Assembly (NCBI RefSeq): GCF_035989245.1
Contig: NZ_JAYMFF010000018.1
Coordinates: forward strand, 54,902 to 118,901
Direction of reading: 5' to 3'
Length of the DNA: 64,000 nt
From: Adlercreutzia wanghongyangiae
GTDB taxonomy: Bacteria > Actinomycetota > Coriobacteriia > Coriobacteriales > Eggerthellaceae
Each line of letters starts with the position of its first letter. The stretch's first letter is position 1. Position numbers and translations under genes: made by a program. The notes beneath the pieces are model-generated. The model was not told where the DNA came from, did not search any database, and saw nothing but the letters and a program-made list of their open reading frames with translations. Positions 1 through 7,366 of the stretch are shown here, one piece after another.

Positions 1-47
1 TACTTCGCTGCATCGGCGAGCACTTCCAGCTTCTCGATGACGTTCAC
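1..47 (-). CDS. Radical SAM DNA modification/repair-type protein, N-terminal fragment
   Basis: Only the first 15 codons lie in the window; the gene runs off the left edge. Reading the minus strand from a GTG at 47 gives VNVIEKLEVLADAAK, preceded by a strong GGAGGGG ribosome site at about 53-59. This opening closely resembles the start of the family known as putative DNA modification/repair radical SAM protein, whose members begin with an EKL-x-ILADAAKYD stretch before their iron-sulfur cysteines. The promoter region carries two LexA-like boxes, which would suit a repair role. Identification rests on a short peptide, so it is tentative. Confidence 0.55.
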   Translation of the reverse strand, partial: MNVIEKLEVLADAAK

Positions 48-91
48 CGCTGCCCCTCCGTTTCAGATTCGCATGAGCACACTTGTTCGCC

Positions 92-129
92 CGAATGAAT
101 GTACGCTATACTACCCGAATATATGTTCG
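92..129 (-). promoter_or_regulatory. Two LexA (SOS)-like boxes upstream of the radical SAM gene
   Basis: CGAATATATGTTCG at 116-129 differs at one position from the actinobacterial and Gram-positive SOS box CGAAC-N4-GTTCG. A weaker copy, CGAATGAATGTACG, lies 24 bp away at 92-105. Between them a possible minus-strand -10 (TAGTAT/TATAGC) is readable. Placement upstream of a putative DNA-repair gene supports SOS control by inference. Confidence 0.5.
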
Positions 130-185
130 CGTGTCAATGGGGTCGTGCAGATCGTGCATCGAATTAAAAGACCAGTTCAGATCAA

Positions 186-250
186 TTTGCAAAAGTAGAA
201 AAAGTTTGCAAAAGTAGAAAAAGTTTGCAAAAGTAGAAAAAGTTTGCAAA
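186..250. repeat. Iteron array of palindromic TTTGCAAA sites, 19-bp period
   Basis: Three exact 19-bp units (186-204, 205-223, 224-242) plus a partial fourth place the 8-bp palindrome TTTGCAAA at four evenly spaced sites. The block is AT-rich in a high-GC region and ends about 35 bp before the start of the ATPase gene, so it probably covers that gene's promoter or operator. Confidence 0.9.
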
Positions 251-286
251 ACTTCAGGTAGATAGTTGCTGCTCGAAGGGATAACT

Positions 287-1399
287 GTGCAGGCAAACAA
301 TCCGTTTACGCCGACGTTCGGCATTATTCCGCCGTTTATGGCGGGTCGAGAAGAACTTGTGGAGGAGCTCTCCGCAGCTTTCGCCCATGGCCTGGGGGAC
401 CCAAACTTGTGCACCATCGTGTCGGGCGCTCGCGGGACGGGAAAGACGGCGCTCCTCTCTTTTATGGGGGAGGAGGCGTCTTCTCAGGGATGGATTTGCG
501 CGAATACGACTGCGGCAGAGGGCATGTTGGAAGATATATTACAGCAGGCCGAGAGCGGTGCCTGGGAGTTTATCGAGTCGCTGGAGCGCAAGCACTTGAG
601 CGGCATCACGCTTGGTCAGTTCGTAGGGTTGGAATGGGAGAACGCTTCGGGCGATCCGGGGAATTGGCGCACTCGTATGAATCGCCTCCTCGATCAGCTC
701 GGCGAGAAGGGCATCGGTCTTCTCATCACAGTCGATGAGGTGAAGGCGACGGTTCCGGAGATGAAGCAGCTTGCTCGCGTGTACCAGCATTTCGTCCGCG
801 AAGGGCGAAACGTCGCTTTGCTCATGGCGGGCCTTCCCCATAGCGTTTCCGGGCTGCTGAACGACGAGGACGTGTCCTTCCTGCGCCGCGCCCGCAAGCA
901 TTCGCTGGCGCGCATTCCCGATCGCGAGATTCGCGGGGCGGTGGCGCTTACGGTGGAGCAGTCGGGCCGAACCATTGACGGGGCCGGGCTCGATGTTGCC
1001 GTCGAGGCGATTGACGGGTTCCCCTATATGATGCAGCTCGTGGGATATTATATGTGGGCCCAGCATCCCGGCGAGCGCGAGATAAGCGCGCAAGACGTCG
1101 CCCGGGGCGTGTCGCGCGCGCAAAAGGAGATGATCGAGGGCATCCTCGAGTACACCTTCCGCGATCTTTCCAAAGGCGACCTGCGTTTTCTCGTGGCGAT
1201 GCTTCCCGATCAGAAGATGAGCGCCATGGCCGATGTGGCCCGGCGCATGGGCGTGAAGAGCAACTACGCCTCCCAATACCGCCGCCGTTTGCTCGAGCAG
1301 GGAATCATCGGGGAGCCGCAACGCGGTTACTTGCGATTCGACATGCCCGGCTTCCGCGACTATCTTGCAACCCGCGTCGAAGAGGGCGATCTTGCGTAG
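287..1399 (+). CDS. AAA-type ATPase with C-terminal winged helix
   Basis: A 370-residue cytoplasmic P-loop ATPase of the archaeal-ATPase/ATPase_2 style. The Walker A motif GARGTGKT lies near residue 50, a Walker B-like LLITVDE follows, and the C-terminus (about residues 300-365) reads as a winged helix (MADVARRMGVKSNYASQYRRRLL). GTG at 287 is chosen because GAAGGG sits 7 bases before it; an upstream TTG at 266 lacks a ribosome site. The gene stands alone between the iteron array and pyrE. Its role is not known. The winged helix could let it bind the upstream TTTGCAAA repeats and control itself, which is inference. AT-richer upstream DNA hints at horizontal transfer. Confidence 0.8.
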   Translation: MQANNPFTPTFGIIPPFMAGREELVEELSAAFAHGLGDPNLCTIVSGARGTGKTALLSFMGEEASSQGWICANTTAAEGMLEDILQQAESGAWEFIESLERKHLSGITLGQFVGLEWENASGDPGNWRTRMNRLLDQLGEKGIGLLITVDEVKATVPEMKQLARVYQHFVREGRNVALLMAGLPHSVSGLLNDEDVSFLRRARKHSLARIPDREIRGAVALTVEQSGRTIDGAGLDVAVEAIDGFPYMMQLVGYYMWAQHPGEREISAQDVARGVSRAQKEMIEGILEYTFRDLSKGDLRFLVAMLPDQKMSAMADVARRMGVKSNYASQYRRRLLEQGIIGEPQRGYLRFDMPGFRDYLATRVEEGDLA

Positions 1400-1644
1400 G
1401 CGCTGACGCGTTTGCCTGAAGTACTGCTTTGTCTGCGAGGTCGTCTCCGGTCCCGTTACCGCAGACGGCGCCTGCTACGGCGGCGCCGTGGAGCTAGCGC
1501 GCAGGGGGCCACTACGATGGCGTGCGGTAGGCGCGGTATCTTCCGGGTCCATTTCGCCGGCTCTGCGGAAACGGGTGGGGGAATCGGGTATCATGTTCCC
1601 CATGGAAAATATGAGGGCGGACCTCATGGGACGAAAGGGCGGCC

Positions 1645-2328
1645 ATGGAAGCTTACAAGCGCGAGTTCATTGAGTTCATGGTGGAAAGCGACGTGCTGAA
1701 GTTCGGCGACTTCACGCTGAAGAGCGGGCGCAAATCGCCGTTCTTCATGAACGCGGGCGCGTACGTGACCGGCGAGCAGCTGCATCGGCTGGGTCTGTAC
1801 TACGCCCAGGCCATCAACGACAACTTCGGGCTCGATTTCGACGTGGTGTTCGGGCCGGCCTACAAGGGCATCCCGCTGGCGGTGGTCACGGCCATGGCGC
1901 TTGAGGAGCTCTATGGCAAAAAGGTGAAGTACTGCTGCAACCGCAAGGAAGTGAAGGACCACGGCGCCGACGCGGGCAACCTGCTGGGTGCCGAGCTGCA
2001 CGATGGCGACAAGGTCATCATGGTGGAGGACGTGACCACCTCGGGCAAATCCATCGACGAGACCTACCCTATCCTGAAGACGGCGGCCGATGTGGACGTG
2101 CGCGGGCTCATCGTGTCTTTGAATCGCATGGAGGTGGGAAAGGGCGGCGTCACCACGGCCCAGAAGGAGATTCAGGCGAAGTACGGTTTCCCGGTGGCCT
2201 CCATCGTGTCCATGGCCGAGGTGAAGGAGTGCCTGCACAACCATGAGGTAGCCGGGCGCGTGGTCATCGACGACGACATCGCGGCGGCCATCGACGCCTA
2301 CTACGAGCAGTGGGGCGCTAAGGAGTAG
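1645..2328 (+). CDS. pyrE: Orotate phosphoribosyltransferase
   Basis: PyrE joins orotate and PRPP to give orotidine 5'-phosphate in pyrimidine synthesis. The 227-residue protein has the usual order: FTLKSGRKSPFF at the N-terminus, the flexible catalytic loop region around CNRKEVKDHG, and the PRPP motif MVEDVTTSGKS near residue 135. Start ATG 1645 follows GAAAGGG. It stands alone, not with other pyr genes. A -10-like TATCAT at 1589-1594 may be its promoter, but the -35 is poor. The 245 bases before it hold no convincing gene. Confidence 0.95.
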   Translation: MEAYKREFIEFMVESDVLKFGDFTLKSGRKSPFFMNAGAYVTGEQLHRLGLYYAQAINDNFGLDFDVVFGPAYKGIPLAVVTAMALEELYGKKVKYCCNRKEVKDHGADAGNLLGAELHDGDKVIMVEDVTTSGKSIDETYPILKTAADVDVRGLIVSLNRMEVGKGGVTTAQKEIQAKYGFPVASIVSMAEVKECLHNHEVAGRVVIDDDIAAAIDAYYEQWGAKE

Positions 2329-2345
2329 CCGCTGTGGGGCGATCC

Positions 2346-2512
2346 CGTAGGGGGAGCGCTTCGGCGGAGGCGGCTTCGTAGGGGAGGGCCTCAGCGGAGG
2401 CAGCTTCGTAGGGGAGGGCTTCAGCGGAGGCAGCTTCGTAGGGGAGGGCTTTAGCCCTTCCGCTGGCCGGCAGCCGTGTGCGAGAAGGGCGGGCTGAAGC
2501 CCGCCCCTACGA
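2346..2512. repeat. REP-type GTAGGGG array with 30-bp tandem units
   Basis: The gap after pyrE contains tandem 30-bp units beginning CTTCGTAGGGGAGGGC at 2374, 2404 and 2434, a degenerate earlier unit, and an inverted GGGCGGGCTGAAGCCCGCCC copy ending near 2512. It belongs to the palindromic family also found at about 21.8, 29.0, 41.2, 43.6 and 46.5 kb. Confidence 0.85.
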
Positions 2513-2661
2513 GAGCTGTGGGAGTTGTGGGCGCTGCAGGCGCGCGGGGGCCGCTCCTACAGATTCCGGGAGGCGCCTCTGCGGGGTCTTTGGGGTTATT
2601 CGCCTTTTGTTTTCATTTGTCCCGTTTTCGGGCAGGGGAACGTGTAGAATAACTGATCATT

Positions 2662-2736
2662 GCCGGCGTGGCTCAACGGTAGAGCAACTGATTTGTAATC
2701 AGTGGGTTGCGGGTTCGATTCCTGTCGCCGGCTCCA
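2662..2736 (+). tRNA. tRNA-Thr (anticodon TGT)
   Basis: A complete cloverleaf can be folded: acceptor GCCGGCG at 2662-2668 pairs with CGCCGGC at 2726-2732, the D arm holds GGCTCAACGGTAGAGC, the anticodon loop is TTTGTAA (anticodon TGT, threonine), the T arm holds GGGTTCGATTCC, and CCA is encoded at 2734-2736. A TAGAAT -10 element lies at 2645-2650. Confidence 0.95.
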
Positions 2737-2744
2737 CGAATGCA

Positions 2745-2774
2745 AGCGGATCGGGAACGTCCCGGTCCGCTTTC
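2745..2774 (+). terminator. Rho-independent terminator after tRNA-Thr
   Basis: AGCGGATCGGGA pairs with TCCCGGTCCGCT across an ACG loop, followed by TTTCT. It begins eight bases after the tRNA 3' end. Confidence 0.85.
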
Positions 2775-2862
2775 TCGTTGTTGGGGCGAATACGCAGAAG
2801 ACGCTTGCGGCGGTCGTGCTAGAATGGCTGGCGAACTATGAAGGGAAGGATTTCGAGTACCC

Positions 2863-3159
2863 ATGGCAACCTACATCGCCCACTACCAGTCGCCGAAGGG
2901 GTCCTACGACCGCGAGCGGGGACTGTTCGAGTTCGAGAGTGACGCGCGGGCCGGCACGAAGGCCAATGCCCACGATGCGCGTTTGCGCATGCTGGAGCTG
3001 TTCGGCGCGGGCGCGGTGTCGTGGACCATTGAGAAGGTGGAGCGCAAGGGCGCCGGCCCTGCCGACAAGCAGGAGAAGATCACCGACGGCCAGCTGGCGC
3101 TCGATTTCCGTCCGCCCAAGCCCGAGCGCAAGCGGAAGCATTCGAAAGGATACTGGTGA
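2863..3159 (+). CDS. Small hypothetical protein
   Basis: A 98-residue soluble protein with no recognised domain. It opens MATYIAHYQSPKGSYDRERGLFEF, has a mixed charged body, and ends in a basic tail (KPERKRKHSKGYW). A purine-rich GAAGGGAAGGA precedes the ATG by about 12 bases. Its stop is separated by one base from the next gene, the M42 peptidase, so the two are probably co-transcribed. A TAGAAT at 2820-2825 may be the -10 of this operon. Function unknown. Confidence 0.75.
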   Translation: MATYIAHYQSPKGSYDRERGLFEFESDARAGTKANAHDARLRMLELFGAGAVSWTIEKVERKGAGPADKQEKITDGQLALDFRPPKPERKRKHSKGYW

Positions 3160-3160
3160 T

Positions 3161-4267
3161 ATGAAGAAGAAGCATGTGAAGTTTCTGAAGCAACTGCTGG
3201 AGACGCCCTCGCCCACCGGATTCGAGGAGCCGGCAGCCGCGCTCGTGCGCGATCGTCTGGCCGATGTGGCCGACGAGATTGCCACCGACACCATGGGATC
3301 GGTGCGCGCGGTGCTGGCCGGCGCCGACGAGGGCGCCCCCTCGCTCATGCTGGCGGCCCATATGGATGAGATCGGCCTCATGGTTACTTACATTTCCGAC
3401 GAAGGCTTCCTGTCGGTAGCCTCTCTCGGTGGCGTGGATGCGGCCATTCTGCCCGGCATGCGCGTGGACGTGCACACGGCCTCGGGCGTGCTGCGCGGCG
3501 TGGTGGGCCGCAAGCCCATTCACCTCATCGAACCCGACGAGCGCAAGAGCGTCACGCCGCTTTCGGGTCTGGTGATCGATCTGGGCATGAAGCCCAAGCG
3601 CGTGAAAAAGCTTGTGCAGGTGGGCGATCCCATCACCTTCGGTGTGGGTTTCGAGCGCTTCGGCGACGGCATGGCCGTATCGAAGTGCTTCGACGATAAG
3701 TGCGGCGTGTGGATCGCCTGCCGCGTGATGGAGGAGCTGGCCCAGGTGGGCGGCGCTCCGGGCGACTTCATCGCGGTGGCCACCACCCAGGAGGAGATCG
3801 GCACCCGCGGCGCGCAGACCTCCGCCCATGCCGTGAACCCGGACGTGGCCCTGGCCTTCGACGTGACTCACGCCACCGACTACCCGGGCATCGATAAGAC
3901 CAAGTACGGCAAGATCGTCTGCGGAGCGGGCCCGGTCATCGCCCGCGGCCCGAATATCAACCCCATCGTGTTCGAGCGTTTGGTGGCGGCGGCCGAGGCC
4001 GAGGGCATTCCGTACCAGCTGGAAGCCGAGCCTTCCGTGACTGGTACCGACGCCCGCGCCATTCAGGTGGCTCGTGACGGCATTCCCACGGGACTCGTCT
4101 CGGTGCCGCTGCGCTATATGCACACGCCCACCGAGGTGGTGTGCCTGGCCGACCTGCAGGCCACCGTGCGCCTCATCGTGCGCTTTGCCCGCGACCTTAC
4201 CCCCGACGTGAGCTTCGTGCCCGGCCTGGGCGATCGGGCGGCCGGCGTGCCGGTTGAGGAGGCGTAG
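3161..4267 (+). CDS. M42 family metallo-aminopeptidase/glucanase-type hydrolase
   Basis: A 368-residue cytoplasmic metal-dependent peptidase that removes N-terminal residues from peptides. Typical M42 elements are visible: SPTGFEEP at the N-terminus, LAAHMDEIG (metal-binding His-Asp), DDKCG near the middle, the TTQEEIGTRGA segment with the catalytic Glu pair, AFDVTHA, and a C-terminal LRYMHTPTEV metal ligand. ATG 3161 is used because AAAGGA at 3145-3150 is well placed and the family begins here; the frame is open far upstream but that part overlaps the tRNA. It lies between the small hypothetical gene and smpB in one operon. Confidence 0.92.
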   Translation: MKKKHVKFLKQLLETPSPTGFEEPAAALVRDRLADVADEIATDTMGSVRAVLAGADEGAPSLMLAAHMDEIGLMVTYISDEGFLSVASLGGVDAAILPGMRVDVHTASGVLRGVVGRKPIHLIEPDERKSVTPLSGLVIDLGMKPKRVKKLVQVGDPITFGVGFERFGDGMAVSKCFDDKCGVWIACRVMEELAQVGGAPGDFIAVATTQEEIGTRGAQTSAHAVNPDVALAFDVTHATDYPGIDKTKYGKIVCGAGPVIARGPNINPIVFERLVAAAEAEGIPYQLEAEPSVTGTDARAIQVARDGIPTGLVSVPLRYMHTPTEVVCLADLQATVRLIVRFARDLTPDVSFVPGLGDRAAGVPVEEA

Positions 4268-4272
4268 GAGAC

Positions 4273-4740
4273 GTGCCCAAGCGCGACGAGAAGCCCATCG
4301 CGAAGAATCGCCGGGCCTTTCACGACTACGAGATTCTGGAAACCTACGAGGCGGGCATCGAGCTGACGGGCACTGAGGTGCGCTCGCTGCGTGAGAACAA
4401 CTGCCAGCTCACCGACTGCTTTGCGCTTATCCGCGATGGCCAGGTGTGGCTGAACAACGTGCACATTCCGCCGTATTCCAACGGCAGCATCTTCAACCCC
4501 GACCCCGATCGCAAGCGGCGGCTGCTGCTGCACAAGAAGCAGATTCGCTATCTGGACGCGAAGGTAGCCGAGAAGGGGCTTGCCATCGTCCCGCTGAAGA
4601 TGTACTTCAACACCGACGGCCGCGTGAAAGTGGAACTGGCGCTGGCCCGCGGCAAGAAGCTCTACGACAAGCGCGCCTCCATGAAGGAGCGGGATGCGAA
4701 ACGCGAGATCGACCGCGCCATGAAAGAGCGTTCACGTTAG
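4273..4740 (+). CDS. smpB: SsrA-binding protein
   Basis: SmpB binds the tRNA-like part of tmRNA and delivers it to stalled ribosomes. The 155-residue product has the family signature throughout: an N-terminal KNRRAFHDYEI, GIELTGTEVRSLR, the tmRNA-binding NPDRKRRLLLHKKQI, and a basic C-terminal tail (KLYDKRASMKERDAKREIDR) that reaches into the decoding site. Start is GTG 4273, five bases after the peptidase stop, with GTAGGAG as ribosome site. Its partner ssrA lies less than 2 kb downstream at 6626. Confidence 0.97.
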   Translation: MPKRDEKPIAKNRRAFHDYEILETYEAGIELTGTEVRSLRENNCQLTDCFALIRDGQVWLNNVHIPPYSNGSIFNPDPDRKRRLLLHKKQIRYLDAKVAEKGLAIVPLKMYFNTDGRVKVELALARGKKLYDKRASMKERDAKREIDRAMKERSR

Positions 4741-4851
4741 GGAAACGAAAGCGCCGCCCCGCCGCCGCGAACGCCGATGGGTGGCATCATGAAACGGCAG
4801 CGGGCGCCTGGCGGCTCGCTGAAGGACGGACACGACAAAAGGAGCGCCACC

Positions 4852-5475
4852 ATGGGTCTGGACGAAGAACTTGAGAGCATGGAAGATCTCGGCGAGACCG
4901 ATGCCGAGTGGACCGACCAGGAAACCGAGCTTGAGGACGTCGAGGGCGACGAGGACGAGATCTTCGGCGAGGATGCCGCGGAAAGCGACGTGGAGCACGC
5001 CTACGACAGCTTCATGACCGAGGGCGAGACCGATTACGACGGCTGGGACGCCGAAGAGGTGGAAGAGGCCGTGGAGGCCGACGAGGAGGCCGACATCCTG
5101 CATTCCGAGGGCTATCACATCGAGGATGAGCCCGAGGAGGAGAGCGAGATCATCGAGATGGAGATCGAGGACGGCGACGTGCATGCCGTCATCGTGGACG
5201 AGTTCGACAACGAGATCGGCTTCGTGCTTCTGGACGAGGACGGCAACGAGGTGGAGTACTACTACGTCGACGAGGACAACGACAACGACGGCGTGCGCGT
5301 GGAGCGCACCTCCGACGGCGACGAGTTCGACTTGGGCATCAGCCGCGAGGGTGTGGCGGCGGCCACCAAGGACGTGAACGCCATCTACAAGGACGGTATG
5401 GCCGTGGCCTCGGAGCTGAAGGGCACCTTCGACGAGATCGCCGATTCCCTCAGCTTCCTGAAGAAGAAAAAGTAA
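4852..5475 (+). CDS. Highly acidic conserved hypothetical protein
   Basis: A 207-residue protein in which the first 150 residues are dominated by Glu and Asp, with very few basic residues until the last 50 (TKDVNAIYKDGMAVASELKG and a closing LKKKK). No signal peptide or membrane segment. ATG 4852 is preferred to an upstream ATG at 4777 because AAAAGGAG lies just before it and the protein's acidic character begins there. It sits between smpB and a terminator at 5552. Function unknown; acidic proteins of this sort can mimic nucleic acid or act as chaperones, but nothing here proves either. Confidence 0.8.
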   Translation: MGLDEELESMEDLGETDAEWTDQETELEDVEGDEDEIFGEDAAESDVEHAYDSFMTEGETDYDGWDAEEVEEAVEADEEADILHSEGYHIEDEPEEESEIIEMEIEDGDVHAVIVDEFDNEIGFVLLDEDGNEVEYYYVDEDNDNDGVRVERTSDGDEFDLGISREGVAAATKDVNAIYKDGMAVASELKGTFDEIADSLSFLKKKK

Positions 5476-5551
5476 CGGCGACGCGTCGCTGTCAAATCGG
5501 CAACCAAGGACGCGTGCGAGCGCGCGGGCAACGGTGCGAGACTACCATGGA

Positions 5552-5583
5552 CGGGAGCGATCGGGTTGATCGCTCCCGTTTTC
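5552..5583 (+). terminator. Rho-independent terminator
   Basis: An 11-bp perfect stem (CGGGAGCGATC with GATCGCTCCCG, loop GGGTT) is followed by TTTTCG. It ends the acidic-protein operon, only 24 bases before the bile salt hydrolase start codon. Confidence 0.9.
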
Positions 5584-5607
5584 GTTTCCGAGACTTAGGA
5601 GCTGAAT

Positions 5608-6561
5608 ATGTGCACAGGAGTCCGCTTCTCAGATGCCAAGGGCAATATGTACCTGGGCCGCAACCTCGATTGGTGCGAGTCCTACGGCGAGAAGGTCGTC
5701 GTCATGCCGCGCGGGGCGCGTATTCCGTCGCCTTTCCTCGGCACCATCGAGCCGAAGCACGCCTGCATCGGCACGGCCATCGTGGTGAACGGCGCTCCCT
5801 GCTATTACGACTGCGGCAACGAGGTGGGGCTGGCGGTGGCGGGCCTGAACTTCCCGGGCTATGCCTCTTTCGCCGAGGGTCCGGCCGACGGCGCGGTGAA
5901 CGTGGCCGTCTACGAGTTTCCGATGTGGGTGGCCTCGCAGTTCGAGACCGTCGCCCAGGTGCGCGAGGCGCTGAAGAACGTGACGCTGGTGGCCAAGGCG
6001 CCCAGCGACGGCTACGCCGTGGCCCAGCTGCACTGGATCATCGGCGACGCCAAGGAGTCCATCGTCGTGGAGTGCCAGGCCGACGGCATGCACGTGTACG
6101 ACGACGGCCTGGACGTGCTGACCAACCAGCCGCCTTTCCCGTGGCATGCCGAGAACGTGCGTAACTACATGCACGTGAGCAACGAGCATCCCGAGCCCGT
6201 GACCTGGACCCGCGACACGCTGAAGGCCTTCGGCACCGGCGCCGGCATGGCGGGTTTCCCGGGCGGCTACGACCCGGCCAGCCGCTTCGTGCGCGCCGCC
6301 TACCTGAACGCCAACTACCCTGCCGAGGAGGGCGAGGCCGCGAACGTGACGCGTCTGTTCCGCACCTTGGAGGGCTGCTCGATGTGCAAGGGCGGCGGCA
6401 AGATGGCCGACGGCCGCTACGAGTACACCATGTTCAGCGACTGCTACTCGGCCGCCACGCGCACCTACTACTGGTGCACCTACGACGAGCCCGCGCGCCA
6501 CAGCGCGTGTTTGGACGACTACGATCTGGGTGCCAGCGAGCTGACGGTTATTCCCCAGTAG
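5608..6561 (+). CDS. bsh: Choloylglycine (bile salt) hydrolase family protein
   Basis: An Ntn hydrolase that cleaves the amide bond of glycine- or taurine-conjugated bile acids. After Met removal the nucleophile Cys2 becomes N-terminal (MCTG). Other active-site positions match the family: Arg18 and Asp21 in LGRNLDW, Asn81, Asn173 in TNQPPFPWH, and Arg226 in ASRFVR. At 317 residues it has normal length and no signal peptide, so it acts in the cytoplasm. ATG 5608 follows TTAGGAG. Bile salt activity fits a gut bacterium, though penicillin V acylase members share most of these residues. It has no obvious promoter of its own because a terminator lies just upstream. Confidence 0.88.
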   Translation: MCTGVRFSDAKGNMYLGRNLDWCESYGEKVVVMPRGARIPSPFLGTIEPKHACIGTAIVVNGAPCYYDCGNEVGLAVAGLNFPGYASFAEGPADGAVNVAVYEFPMWVASQFETVAQVREALKNVTLVAKAPSDGYAVAQLHWIIGDAKESIVVECQADGMHVYDDGLDVLTNQPPFPWHAENVRNYMHVSNEHPEPVTWTRDTLKAFGTGAGMAGFPGGYDPASRFVRAAYLNANYPAEEGEAANVTRLFRTLEGCSMCKGGGKMADGRYEYTMFSDCYSAATRTYYWCTYDEPARHSACLDDYDLGASELTVIPQ

Positions 6562-6583
6562 GGCCAGCTTGGGCGGTCGTCCC

Positions 6584-6611
6584 TTGACAGGCGCGGTGCG
6601 GCCGCTACAAT
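6584..6611 (+). promoter_or_regulatory. Promoter of ssrA
   Basis: TTGACA at 6584-6589 and TACAAT at 6606-6611 are separated by 16 bp. Predicted transcription begins near 6618, just before the mature tmRNA 5' end. Confidence 0.85.
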
Positions 6612-6625
6612 GGACGAACCCTTAA

Positions 6626-7005
6626 GGGGGCGACTGGTTTCGACATGGTAAGTCCGAAACGAGGAGCAGGTCGTGGTCTCCTCGCCACGTTAAACAGGGG
6701 TAACGTCAAGTTAATTGGCAAAAACACTTCTAAGACCGGCTACTACATGCCGGCCGCCATGGCTGCCTAACAGCAGTTCTGGTGATCGCCGAACCCGGTG
6801 TTTCCCCGAACCGGGCAAGGCGTCAACTTAAGGGGAATGCCCCGCGGCACGTAGCCGGTATGGCTGCGGGAAAGATTGAACCGACTAGGAGCGGCCACGT
6901 TGGTTGGCGAACCGATCCGCTCCGAACCCCGATCGCCAACTAAGCTTGTAGAGCCTCGTGGACGATTTAGTATGGACCGGAGTTCGATTCTCCGCGCCTC
7001 CACCA
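6626..7005 (+). ncRNA. ssrA: Transfer-messenger RNA
   Basis: The tmRNA rescues stalled ribosomes together with SmpB. The 5' end GGGGGCGACTGGTTTCGAC and the 3' end TTCGATTCTCCGCGCCTCC-ACCA pair as the tRNA-like acceptor, and CCA is encoded at 7003-7005. The reading frame from GGC at 6717 to TAA at 6768-6770 encodes the tag GKNTSKTGYYMPAAMAA, which ends in a Leu/Met-Ala-Ala type degradation signal. Length is about 380 nt, normal for one-piece tmRNA. Confidence 0.97.
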
Positions 7006-7014
7006 AAACGTTCG

Positions 7015-7053
7015 GGCCCCCGCGCCGCCGACCTGCCGGCGCGGGGGCCTTTT
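7015..7053 (+). terminator. Terminator of ssrA
   Basis: A 13-bp GC-rich stem (GGCCCCCGCGCCG at 7015-7027 with its complement at 7037-7049) is followed by TTTT. The remaining 310 bases up to the next gene show no coding sequence, only a -10 element. Confidence 0.92.
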
Positions 7054-7296
7054 GCTTGCCGGGGGGGGATTGCGGCGGGCGAAAGCGCGGGTGTCGGCGG
7101 AGGGATCGGGGCTTTGGGGAATACTGCGCCCAAATCTTAAGGAAAACGGTCATATTCTGGTAAAACTCTGTCATTTGACGTAAGTTTCGTGGATGGCTCG
7201 TGGTGAATGCGCGCGGTCGTTGCCAGGGCGTGCGCTTCTGTGTGAAAGTAGCCCCATTAACCATTGAATGTCCGTGGCGGAAGCGGCGCGGTGTCG

Positions 7297-7302
7297 TATA
7301 AT
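7297..7302 (+). promoter_or_regulatory. -10 element upstream of the L,D-transpeptidase
   Basis: A perfect TATAAT lies 64 bases before the ATG, but no good -35 hexamer is found 16-18 bp upstream, so this promoter may need an activator or be weak. Confidence 0.5.
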
Positions 7303-7366
7303 CGTCGGACGGACTGAAACGGCACGGGGGCGCGGCCTCCGTTGAGCATATCTTCGAGAGTACGAC

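Noticed and set aside
1400..1644. Possible small gene between the ATPase and pyrE (a YCFVCEVVSGPVTADG-like reading)
   Set aside because: No start with a ribosome site, the sense decays after about 30 codons, and no family is recognised. At most a remnant.
4777..4851. Earlier start (ATG 4777) for the acidic protein
   Set aside because: The extra 25 residues are basic, unlike the protein, and the strong AAAAGGAG site is in front of ATG 4852.
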